DNA from: Galactobacter sp.
GTDB lineage: Bacteria > Actinomycetota > Actinomycetes > Actinomycetales > Micrococcaceae
Length of the DNA stretch: 5,388 bases
Direction: 5' to 3'
Assembly: GCF_022712295.1 (NCBI RefSeq)
Contig: NZ_JALAGT010000109.1
Span: forward strand, 1-5,388
Part shown: one piece after another, positions 1 through 5,388 of the stretch
How positions within the stretch are numbered: position 1 is the first letter of the stretch
How the letters are laid out: each line of letters begins with the position of its first letter
The notes under the pieces: generated by a model
What the model saw: the letters and a program-made list of their open reading frames with translations, nothing else
What the model was told of the DNA's origin: nothing
Database searches by the model: none
Program-made: the position numbers and the translations under genes

Positions 1-2
1 AC

Positions 3-989
3 GTGACGCTGGGTGTTCACGTCGATCCCGGGCAGGTTGCCTTCACCTTGGTGGACCTGAGAGGCAGCGTGCTGGCCAAGAAGATGTTCCGTCCGGACGA
101 GGACCTGGGCCCAGAAGCCACTGTGGACCTGGTCGCGGACCAGGCCGAGGCACTTCTGGAGGCCAGTGGTTACGAGAAGTCCTCCGTTCTGGGGCTCGGG
201 GTGGCGGTTCCCGGACCCATCGATCTGGACCGCGGCAGCGCGCTGCATCCGCCGCTGATGGACGGTTGGGGCGACGTGGATCTGGTGGATCCGCTGGCGC
301 AGAAGCTCGGCCTCGAGGTGATCCTGTCCAAGGACACGGTGGCCACCGCCTCAGCGGAACAGTGGCTCGGGACCGGGGTAGGTGCTCGGGACTTCATCTG
401 CGTGTACGTGGGTGTCGGGGTGGGCGTTGGCCTGGTGCTCGGCGGCCAGATCATGCAGGGGCAGACCGGGAACACGGGCGAGCTGGGGCACATGAGCACC
501 GGAGAGTGCCGGGACCGCGAGTGTGCGGTGTGTGGTCGCAACGATTGCGTGGCGGTCAATCTGAACTACGAGACCATCGTGGCCCGCGGAAAGGCCGCGG
601 GCCTGGACCTGCCCGACGTGAGTGAAGCCTCCGTCCCCGAGAAGCTTGCCGCCGCTGAGCGGGTCTTCGAACTGGGACGCGCAGGCGACCCGGCAGCGCG
701 CGCCATCGCCCTGGAACTCGCTGGGTTGGTGGCCCGCGCGGTAGGCAATGTAGCGAGCCTCGTGGACGTGGATCAGGTGGTGGTCTGCGGTCCGGTATGG
801 GAGGCCGTGAAGGACTTCGCGGAAGCTCCCGTGGCTGAAATCGTGGCGGGTTCCTTCCACGGCTCGCTGGCGCGTCCCGTGACCGTGCGCACCTCGGAAC
901 TGGGCCCCGGAGTCTGCGCGGTCGGCGCGGCGTGCGTGGTGCTTGACGAACTCGTCTCGCCCAAGACCTCCGGGCTCCTGTTGCTCTGA
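3..989 (+). CDS. ROK-family protein, probable transcriptional repressor (5' end outside window)
   Basis: ROK proteins are sugar kinases or sugar-responsive repressors with an actin-like fold. Residues here are numbered from the GTG at 3. The ROK signature is clear: a glycine-rich phosphate-loop-like run at 137-147, then G-E-L-G-H (E160, H163; sugar-contact and metal positions), then a zinc-type cluster C174-x2-C177-G-x3-C182, with an extra C169. The usual spacing is C-x-C-x4-C, so there is one additional residue. The N-terminal ATP motif D-x-G-G-T-K of the kinases is replaced by HVDPGQVAF (6-14), and the usual N-D of the active site reads K110-D111. This argues against kinase activity and for an XylR/NagC-like repressor, in which a winged helix-turn-helix comes first. 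The frame is still open at base 1 and the GTG has no visible ribosome site, so the true start and DNA-binding domain probably lie upstream. The ligand and target genes cannot be read from this window. Family assignment is firm; the repressor role is inferred. Confidence 0.85.
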   Translation: MTLGVHVDPGQVAFTLVDLRGSVLAKKMFRPDEDLGPEATVDLVADQAEALLEASGYEKSSVLGLGVAVPGPIDLDRGSALHPPLMDGWGDVDLVDPLAQKLGLEVILSKDTVATASAEQWLGTGVGARDFICVYVGVGVGVGLVLGGQIMQGQTGNTGELGHMSTGECRDRECAVCGRNDCVAVNLNYETIVARGKAAGLDLPDVSEASVPEKLAAAERVFELGRAGDPAARAIALELAGLVARAVGNVASLVDVDQVVVCGPVWEAVKDFAEAPVAEIVAGSFHGSLARPVTVRTSELGPGVCAVGAACVVLDELVSPKTSGLLLL

Positions 990-1016
990 ACAAGCTTGGG
1001 CGCCGCAGGCGCCTTC

Positions 1017-1054
1017 CATGCCCGACGGCGGGTGCCCACCAGCCGTCGGGCATG
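1017..1054 (+). terminator. 13-bp hairpin after the ROK gene, likely terminator without T-run
   Basis: The arms at 1017-1029 and 1042-1054 (catgcccgacggc / gccgtcgggcatg) are perfect reverse complements around a 12-base loop. Within the loop, ggt and acc can pair further. The hairpin begins 27 bases after the ROK stop codon. No T-run follows on either strand, a common form in high-GC actinobacteria. A small GGCGCC-gca-GGCGCC stem at 999-1013 precedes it. Because the stem is symmetric it could act in both directions. It is called a terminator from its position and stem strength. Confidence 0.6.
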
Positions 1055-1145
1055 TGTACGTCCCGCGGGGTCCGGTACGTCCGGCGGCGTGATCATGAGG
1101 CTCGGCGCCGCAGGATGTGCAAACCCACCACAGCATGAACCGCAT

Positions 1146-1189
1146 GAAAAAGGCCCCAACTCCCGCGTGATCTTGCGGAAGTTGGGGCC
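1146..1189 (-). terminator. Rho-independent terminator of the tRNA-Arg gene
   Basis: Read on the minus strand, the sequence after the tRNA forms a 10-bp stem (1180-1189 with 1152-1161, ggccccaact and its complement). One mismatch and about four more pairs (1175-1178 with 1163-1166) follow, closed by a short loop, and the stem is followed directly by TTTTT (1151-1147). The hairpin begins 8 bases after the tRNA CCA end. The T-run lies only on the minus-strand side, so it serves the tRNA and not the ROK gene. Confidence 0.88.
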
Positions 1190-1197
1190 AACTCGAG

Positions 1198-1274
1198 TGG
1201 TGCCCCTGACCGGAATCGAACCGATGGCCTTCCCTTTAGGAGAGGGACGCTCTATCCAACTGAGCTACAGAGGC
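1198..1274 (-). tRNA. tRNA-Arg, anticodon CCU (reads AGG)
   Basis: The minus strand folds into a complete 77-base cloverleaf. The acceptor stem is GCCTCTG / CAGGGGC with one U-G pair. The D arm is GCTC...GAGC. The anticodon stem is TCCCT / AGGGA around the loop CTCCTAA (U33, anticodon CCU, A37). The variable loop has five bases, and the T arm is ATCGG-TTCGATT-CCGGT. The discriminator is A and the 3' CCA is encoded. It therefore decodes the rare arginine codon AGG. A terminator follows at once. Upstream, TAGGAT (1304 down to 1299) could be the -10 element with a ~17-base leader, but I see no good -35 at normal spacing. tRNA genes are frequent integration sites; no integrase gene or repeated tRNA 3' end is visible here. 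Confidence 0.97.
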
Positions 1275-1310
1275 TTGAGGCGCGATGGCGCCGTATCCAT
1301 CCTAACCGCT

Positions 1311-2117
1311 TCAGCAGGAGCGCTGTTGCAAGGTCGGGTCCGACCAACGGCGACGGAACTCCTTGACGAACGCGGCGATCAGCAACGCCACCACCGTCAC
1401 GGTGCAGGCGGCCAGCAGGACCCACGTCAGAACGGTGAAGGTGGAGGTGACGGCCACGAGGTCCGAGCCCTCCGCCTTGAGCATCCGATCCACCAGGAAA
1501 TTCTGCGTGATGTTCACTGCCGCGAAGGCCAGGGCCAGCACGTAGAGCACCCAACGCCACGCGGATCTGGGGCCCTTCATGCCCACCGTGACGGCAGTGG
1601 CCAGCGCCGCGAAGATCGGGAAGAGCATGCCCGCGGTCTTGTGCGTCCAGTTCAGCTGACCCAGCGCATCGGAATCCATGGCGCTGCGAAGCTTCTCAAC
1701 GGTGGCTGTGCCGTAACCGAAGAACCGGTGATCCGGCATCGCAAGTCCGTCCACGAGATCCTGCATCTGCCGCAGCGCGAGGCCGTGGTAGTAGAACGCA
1801 AGGAACGCCGCGGCCACCACCAGCGCGCCGAGCAGCAGGTTGGGGCTGGACCCGGACTGCGCCTCGGCCTGACGCTGCTCCCATTCGGGAGTGGCGGACG
1901 CTGCCTGGACCCGTTCCGTCCGCTGTTGGGCGGCGGTGGGTGAACCCTGCGCGGATTGGCTGGCCTTGATCTTGGAGCGCTTGGAGGACCTACACCCTAT
2001 TATCGCCCGCCGACGAGCACGGCCGTGACGGTGGGCAAACGGGTCAGCGCAGTCGGCCGGTGGTGTAGGTGTCTCGGGTGTCGGAGTTCCGGTAGCTGTA
2101 GGAGAGCCCGCGGTCAT
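1311..2117 (-). CDS. Membrane protein of unknown function, four predicted helices; start uncertain
   Basis: I do not recognise the family. Residues are numbered from the ATG at 2117, the only canonical start upstream of the first helix. A hydrophilic, basic N-tail leads to helix 1 (about 94-111). An outside loop (about 112-160, with W157) follows, then helices 2 (161-180), 3 (188-208) and 4 (225-250), and a basic end FVKEFRRRW. Both ends are predicted to face the cytoplasm. The ATG at 2117 lies 74 bases inside the upstream gene, and codons 1-42 look like a shadow of that gene plus its spacer (Thr/Pro-rich, then Arg-rich). Natural-looking protein begins at codon 43-46 (RSSKRSKIK). Codon 43 is AGG (1991-1989) where ATG would be expected, 7 bases after a GATAAT -10 element. 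Codons 100-101 are GTG, but starting there would cut helix 1. The likely true product is about 226 residues, unless the start has been lost. Confidence 0.7.
   Translation of the reverse strand: MTAGSPTATGTPTPETPTPPADCADPFAHRHGRARRRAIIGCRSSKRSKIKASQSAQGSPTAAQQRTERVQAASATPEWEQRQAEAQSGSSPNLLLGALVVAAAFLAFYYHGLALRQMQDLVDGLAMPDHRFFGYGTATVEKLRSAMDSDALGQLNWTHKTAGMLFPIFAALATAVTVGMKGPRSAWRWVLYVLALAFAAVNITQNFLVDRMLKAEGSDLVAVTSTFTVLTWVLLAACTVTVVALLIAAFVKEFRRRWSDPTLQQRSC
1999..2004 (-). promoter_or_regulatory. Candidate -10 element (GATAAT) for the membrane-protein gene
   Basis: On the minus strand GATAAT matches five of six bases of the TATAAT consensus. It lies in the 52-base spacer between the upstream stop codon and the codon where the membrane protein seems to begin. 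The predicted transcription start (about 1992) falls within a base of that codon, as for a leaderless transcript. No convincing -35 hexamer is seen at 16-18 bases. The position is suggestive; the short motif alone is weak evidence. Confidence 0.4.
2018..2027. repeat. 10-bp perfect palindrome CACGGCCGTG
   Basis: This perfect palindrome lies between the stop codon of the secreted-protein gene and the GATAAT element, at about -35 to -26 relative to the inferred start point of the membrane gene. It could be an operator half-site pair or part of a weak hairpin behind the secreted gene. There is no loop and no T-run, so it is a poor terminator. In GC-rich DNA a 10-bp palindrome may also arise by chance. 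Confidence 0.25.
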
Positions 2118-3255
2118 TGAGGTTCCAGGACACGAGGCCTCGGTCCACCACGACCTTGTTCAAGGTGTTGGTCCTGGTGTCGAGGAGCAGCGAATGGGAC
2201 AGCCCGTCCGGGCCGCCCGGATCGGTCGTGTTCGTGATCTGCCAGGCGGCCACGGAATCACCGGATTGGTGATTCCAGGAGCTGTTTCCCCCGAAGGAGA
2301 CCCTCCAGGCCTTGTGACGTTTCAGGTCGATGACCGTCTGCCCCCTGGTGGAATTGTCCTCGAGGATCGGGATGTTCACGATCGATCCCTTGACCGAGGG
2401 GATGGGCTGTTCGTTCAAGCTCGAGTCGTTCGGGACGTCGTCGGAGGGCCAGGCGCCGTGCGGGCGGACGAGCCATGCGCCGTCAACGATCTTCAACCCT
2501 TGGATGGGGCGCACACCCCAGGCGTCCTTGGCGCCACTGCGGGCGATCTTCACCACGCCCAGCTTCCCATCGACCACGAACGGGCTGAGGACGTGGCTGG
2601 CGACGACCTGCCGGTTCCCGGTATTCAGGTTCTGTGCCACGACCTGCCAGTCGTCTATGGAGTTGTTGAATCGATCGAAGTACAGGTGGGTATCGGTGAC
2701 CGCCGTGTGGCGGGTGGTGGTCGCGAGGCGTGCCGTGGTCACGGCGCGGTCGGGGCCGCGGAAGACCGTCACGTTGCCGGTGGCCTCGTTGACCCGCCAC
2801 ACGGCATCACCGTCGGACTGCAGCAGCGCGCCGGGCTGGGTGGCGGGTTTGCCCGGGAAGTAGGGATGGGTCTTGCCCTGCGCGTCGACCGTGTAGGGGA
2901 GGCCGTTCCTGCTCACCACTGGGGTGCCATCCGGGAGGGACGCGGCGAGGGAGTCGGTGGCCACGGTGCCGTGGTGCCTGTTCTTCAGCGCAGAGGCCCG
3001 CAGGGTCGTTGCCTCGTCGGTGGCGTTGAGCCATTCGCCGGTGATCTGCGTTCCATCGCCCCATTCGAAGGAGAGTGGGGTACGTGGGTCGTAGTCGCGA
3101 GCGTCCGCGGCATGGGCAGGAACGGCGCCGCCGAGGGCAGCCAGTGCCAGGACGGCGGTTGCCGCTGTCGCGGTGTGCGCGGTGCGACGCTGACGGCGAC
3201 TATGTGCGCCTTCACGCGTGCTGGCGATATTGGTTTCGAGATGGGTGGTGTGCAT
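2044..3255 (-). CDS. Secreted protein of unknown function, probable beta-propeller-like fold
   Basis: I do not recognise a named family. The protein begins with a long charged n-region containing two arginine pairs (R20-R21, R23-R24). A hydrophobic stretch (about 31-46) and a signal-peptidase-type A47-H48-A49 site follow, with the mature protein starting near A50. The arginine pair resembles a Tat signal but lacks the usual hydrophobic residues after it, so Sec is equally possible. There is no cysteine anywhere, so it is not a lipoprotein and forms no disulfides. The mature part is rich in beta-type sequence, with a loose repeat: a D/N-x-x-T-G-like turn, a valine strand, then a short aromatic or hydrophobic strand with a G/D turn. 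Examples are at about 156-193, 209-239, 308-341 and 358-388. That pattern resembles propeller blades; this is inference. The start is supported by an AGGAG 10 bases upstream. The membrane-protein frame follows on the same strand. Confidence 0.85.
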   Translation of the reverse strand: MHTTHLETNIASTREGAHSRRQRRTAHTATAATAVLALAALGGAVPAHAADARDYDPRTPLSFEWGDGTQITGEWLNATDEATTLRASALKNRHHGTVATDSLAASLPDGTPVVSRNGLPYTVDAQGKTHPYFPGKPATQPGALLQSDGDAVWRVNEATGNVTVFRGPDRAVTTARLATTTRHTAVTDTHLYFDRFNNSIDDWQVVAQNLNTGNRQVVASHVLSPFVVDGKLGVVKIARSGAKDAWGVRPIQGLKIVDGAWLVRPHGAWPSDDVPNDSSLNEQPIPSVKGSIVNIPILEDNSTRGQTVIDLKRHKAWRVSFGGNSSWNHQSGDSVAAWQITNTTDPGGPDGLSHSLLLDTRTNTLNKVVVDRGLVSWNLNDRGLSYSYRNSDTRDTYTTGRLR

Positions 3256-3265
3256 GACCGGTTCA

Positions 3266-3270
3266 CTCCT
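3266..3270 (-). promoter_or_regulatory. Ribosome binding site AGGAG of the secreted-protein gene
   Basis: On the minus strand AGGAG stands 10 bases before the ATG at 3255-3253. It is the only clear Shine-Dalgarno match before a start in this window, and it fixes the start that gives the full signal peptide. The spacing is slightly longer than the optimum. Confidence 0.65.
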
Positions 3271-3322
3271 GAGCTTCAGTCGATGTGGTCACTGCCGTTG
3301 GTGCGCAACCACGTTGGCACCA

Positions 3323-3351
3323 TTACTTTGTAAGTCAAGAGGCTTAACTAA
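3323..3351. promoter_or_regulatory. Operator-like palindromes upstream of the secreted-protein gene
   Basis: In an AT-rich island two palindromes overlap. Positions 3331-3351 form an imperfect 21-bp palindrome (TAAGTCAAG-agg-CTTAACTAA) with seven of nine arm positions paired. Positions 3323-3333 read TTAC-ttt-GTAA, perfect over four-base arms. On the minus strand a TTGACT hexamer (3338-3333), a good -35 match, lies inside the larger palindrome; no convincing -10 lies 16-18 bases further on. The size and sequence recall operators of MarR-type dimeric repressors. No regulator of that type is encoded in the window, so the binding protein is unknown. The site lies 68 bases upstream of the secreted gene and about 160 bases before the helicase gene. 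Confidence 0.45.
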
Positions 3352-3497
3352 ATGTGATCGGAATGCGATGAAGTCGTGATGGAAATTGGTGGCGATGCCC
3401 AGGCTGTGTTGTGGTCGCGTTCAGCCCGGTGGAGGCACGTCTGCAAACTGTCCACAGCCGGGACGTGCAAGACGAGGAGTCCGTCAGGGCCCCGGCC

Positions 3498-3503
3498 TAG
3501 AAT
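3498..3503 (+). promoter_or_regulatory. -10 element (TAGAAT) of the helicase gene
   Basis: TAGAAT matches the -10 consensus at five of six positions and stands 9 bases before the ATG at 3513. The expected transcription start is about 3510, giving a leader of only a few bases or none. No -35 hexamer is recognisable at 16-18 bases, and no Shine-Dalgarno sequence precedes the ATG. This fits a leaderless or near-leaderless actinobacterial gene. Confidence 0.55.
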
Positions 3504-3512
3504 GAGTGAGTC

Positions 3513-5388
3513 ATGGATTTTGCCCTTTTTGATGATTCCTCGGATGCCACTGCGGCCTTCACCTCCAAGCCGCAGGCCTCCGGGCTGCCCAGCCCCGAAA
3601 GCCTCGTCAAAGGCCTCAACCCGCAACAGCGCGCAGCCGTGGAACACGGAGGCTCCCCGCTGCTGATCGTCGCGGGCGCCGGATCCGGCAAGACTCGGGT
3701 TCTGACCCATCGGATCGGCTACCTGTTGGCCACCGGCCGCGCCCGCCCAGGAGAGATCCTGGCCATCACCTTCACCAACAAGGCTGCTGCGGAAATGCGT
3801 GAACGCGTCCACGACCTGATCGGGGACCGTGCCGACAGGATGTGGATCTCCACCTTCCACTCCTCGGCCGTGCGCATTCTGCGGCGTGAGGCCTCCGCCG
3901 TGGGGATGAAGTCCAGCTTCTCCATCTACGACTCGGCCGACTCCTTGCGGCTGGTCACCTTGGTGGCCAAGGGACTGGAACTGGACCCCAAGCGCTTTGC
4001 CCCCAAGGCGCTGCTGAACAAGATCTCCTCGCTGAAGAACGAGCTCGTGGACGCGGAGGACTACGCCTCCACCGCCTCGGCAAACGACCCGTTCCAGCAG
4101 GCCGTTGCCCAGGTCTTCACCGGGTACACCCAGCGGCTGCGGCAAGCCAACGCCTTCGACTTCGACGACCTGATCGCCCAGGTGGTCTACCTCTTCCGTG
4201 CCTTCCCCGCCTTGGCCGATGACTACCGCAGACGCTTTCGGCACATCCTGGTGGACGAGTACCAGGACACCAACCACGCCCAGTACGCACTGATCCGCGA
4301 GCTCACCGGGCCGGAAGGGAAGACCCCACCAGGCGAGCTGACCGTGGTAGGCGACTCCGACCAGTCCATCTATGCCTTCCGCGGCGCGGACATCCGCAAC
4401 ATCGTGGAGTTCGAGAAGGACTACCCCGACGCCGAGACCATCAAGCTGGAGCAGAACTACCGCTCCACTCAGACCATCCTCTCCGCCGCCAACGCCGTCA
4501 TCGCCAACAACTCCGGCCGGCCGGCCAAACGACTATGGACCGCCGAAGGCCAGGGCGAGATCATCGTGGGCTATGTGGGCGAGTCGGAGCAGGACGAGGC
4601 CAAGTGGATCGCTGACGAGATCCTGCGCCTGCAGGATGACGAAGGGATTCGTCCGGGCGACGTCGCGATCTTCTACCGCACCAACGCCCAGTCCCGCTCG
4701 CTCGAGGAACAACTGCTGCGCGTCGACCTGCGCTACAAGGTGGTGGGCGGCACCAGGTTCTACGACCGCAAGGAGATCAAGGACGCCATCGCCTACTTGC
4801 GCGCGCTGGTGAACCCGGACGATGACATCTCGGTGCGTCGCATCCTCAACGAGCCCAAGCGCGGGATCGGGGACCGTGCCGAAGGCGCCGTCGCAGCGCT
4901 CGCCGCCCGAGACCGCACCACCTTCATGCAGGCCCTGCGCAATGCGGAACAGGCTCCCGGCATCGCCACCAGGTCGCTGAATTCCGTCAACGCCTTCGTC
5001 AAACTCATGGACGACCTCGCCACCGTGGCCGAGGGGCCCGGGCCGGTCGCCGCTCTGGAAGCGGTGCTGGAGCAGAGCGGCTACCTGCAGCAGCTGCGAC
5101 TCTCATCCGACCCCCAGGACGAATCCCGCGTGGAGAACCTGGCGGAACTCGTGGCCGTGGTGCGGGACTTCGCCAAGGAACACCCGGAGGACGGCCTCGC
5201 CGAGTTCCTTGAACAGGTCTCCTTGGTCGCGGACGCCGACCAGATCCCGGATGCACCGGAGGACCAAGAGGGGCTGGACCAGGCCGCACGCGAGGGCCAG
5301 CTGACGCACAACACCCAGCACACCGCCAAGCCCCTCGAGATCCCGCAGGTCTTCCAGACCGGCATCGAACACCGGATCTACCCGCACC
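3513..5388 (+). CDS. pcrA: ATP-dependent DNA helicase PcrA/UvrD1, N-terminal 625 codons (3' end outside window)
   Basis: This is a superfamily 1A 3'-5' helicase that unwinds DNA in repair and replication restart and removes RecA filaments. Motifs run in order: Q motif LNPQQRAAV (35-43, Q39), Walker A AGAGSGKT (54-61, K60), Ia ITFTNKAAAEMRERV (85-99), Ib STFHSSAVRILRR (113-125), FDFDDL (215-220), Walker B VDEYQDTN (247-254), III VVGDSDQSIYAFRGA (278-292), IV QNYRST (314-319), and the 2B-domain landmarks FYRTNAQSRSLEEQ (387-400) and NEPKRGIG (446-453). Motif V should follow at 595-625, but it is heavily altered. Motif VI and the C-terminal tail lie beyond the window. The start is the ATG at 3513, because a TAGAAT element stands 9 bases before it and it gives a short, ordinary N-extension ahead of the Q motif. 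It is divergent from the secreted-protein gene. No LexA-type box is visible upstream. UvrD is the main alternative name. Confidence 0.96.
   Translation, partial: MDFALFDDSSDATAAFTSKPQASGLPSPESLVKGLNPQQRAAVEHGGSPLLIVAGAGSGKTRVLTHRIGYLLATGRARPGEILAITFTNKAAAEMRERVHDLIGDRADRMWISTFHSSAVRILRREASAVGMKSSFSIYDSADSLRLVTLVAKGLELDPKRFAPKALLNKISSLKNELVDAEDYASTASANDPFQQAVAQVFTGYTQRLRQANAFDFDDLIAQVVYLFRAFPALADDYRRRFRHILVDEYQDTNHAQYALIRELTGPEGKTPPGELTVVGDSDQSIYAFRGADIRNIVEFEKDYPDAETIKLEQNYRSTQTILSAANAVIANNSGRPAKRLWTAEGQGEIIVGYVGESEQDEAKWIADEILRLQDDEGIRPGDVAIFYRTNAQSRSLEEQLLRVDLRYKVVGGTRFYDRKEIKDAIAYLRALVNPDDDISVRRILNEPKRGIGDRAEGAVAALAARDRTTFMQALRNAEQAPGIATRSLNSVNAFVKLMDDLATVAEGPGPVAALEAVLEQSGYLQQLRLSSDPQDESRVENLAELVAVVRDFAKEHPEDGLAEFLEQVSLVADADQIPDAPEDQEGLDQAAREGQLTHNTQHTAKPLEIPQVFQTGIEHRIYPH

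Noticed and set aside
999..1114. 11-bp direct repeat ggcgccgcagg at 999-1009 and 1104-1114, and other short repeats in the ROK-tRNA gap
   Set aside because: The repeats are too short and GC-rich to indicate an insertion or attachment site. No transposase or integrase gene is present.
351..1145. Minus-strand open frame of 264 codons over the ROK gene
   Set aside because: It is antisense to conserved ROK motifs and crosses the terminator region. Its composition is that of a shadow frame.
1198..1274. tRNA-Arg as an attachment site of an integrated element
   Set aside because: No second copy of the tRNA 3' end and no recombinase gene is visible in the window.
996..1943. Long plus-strand open frame of 315 codons
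   Set aside because: It runs antisense through the tRNA, its terminator and the membrane-protein gene. Its sequence is Arg/Gly/His-rich, typical of a shadow frame in GC-rich DNA.
2194..3333. Plus-strand open frame of 379 codons
   Set aside because: It is exactly antisense to the secreted-protein gene, which has a signal peptide and a ribosome site. No domain is recognisable in the antisense product.
3435..3468. Inverted repeat gcacgtc...gacgtgc with 20-base loop upstream of the helicase
   Set aside because: The arms are only 7 bp with a large loop, no T-run follows, and it is too far from any stop codon to be a terminator. Chance is likely in GC-rich DNA.
3352..3512. Search for a LexA (SOS) box before the helicase gene
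   Set aside because: No CGAAC-N4-GTTCG-like palindrome is present in this stretch, so DNA-damage control by LexA is not supported.
3348..4277. Minus-strand open frame of 309 codons
   Set aside because: It is antisense to the helicase, whose conserved motifs prove the plus-strand frame.
5103..5387. Minus-strand open frames under the 3' part of the helicase
   Set aside because: The plus-strand helicase frame is continuous to the window end and clearly coding up to about 5295. The antisense frames carry no motif.
1..5388. CRISPR array, toxin-antitoxin pair, riboswitch, insertion sequence
   Set aside because: No regularly spaced repeats, no small paired genes, no terminal inverted repeats with a transposase, and no recognisable riboswitch core were found on either strand.

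Overview
This window looks like a chromosomal segment from a high-GC actinobacterium. It probably belongs to the Micrococcales, within or near Micrococcaceae. The reasons are the strong G/C bias at third codon positions, the PcrA/UvrD1 sequence, the CCA-encoding tRNA-Arg, the terminator hairpin without a T-run, and translation starts that appear leaderless or lack a Shine-Dalgarno sequence. Assignment below order level is a guess.

Layout. (1) Positions 1-989 (+) hold the C-terminal part of a ROK-family protein. It lacks the kinase signature, so it is most likely a transcriptional repressor whose DNA-binding domain lies upstream of the window. (2) Positions 990-1197 are a convergent gap with two hairpins. 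A 13-bp hairpin follows the ROK gene, and a classical stem plus T-run terminator serves the tRNA on the other strand. (3) Positions 1198-1274 (-) are tRNA-Arg(CCU). (4) The frame ending at 1311 (-) encodes an unrecognised four-helix membrane protein whose expected start codon is missing (AGG where ATG would fit). (5) Positions 2044-3255 (-) encode a secreted, cysteine-free, propeller-like protein of unknown function. (6) Positions 3256-3512 are the divergent intergenic region, with an AT-rich operator-like palindrome next to the secreted gene and a -10 element almost touching the next start. (7) Positions 3513-5388 (+) hold the first 625 codons of the PcrA/UvrD1 DNA helicase, which runs off the window.

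The genes do not form one obvious pathway. The secreted and membrane genes are adjacent on the same strand and may be partly co-transcribed, but nothing shows that their products interact. The rest looks like housekeeping (helicase, tRNA) and sugar-type regulation (ROK).

I found no convincing undescribed system. Two anomalies deserve attention. The last ~90 bases destroy helicase motif V with changes that can all be explained as T->A or G->C. The membrane gene lacks a usable start codon exactly where a leaderless start is expected.
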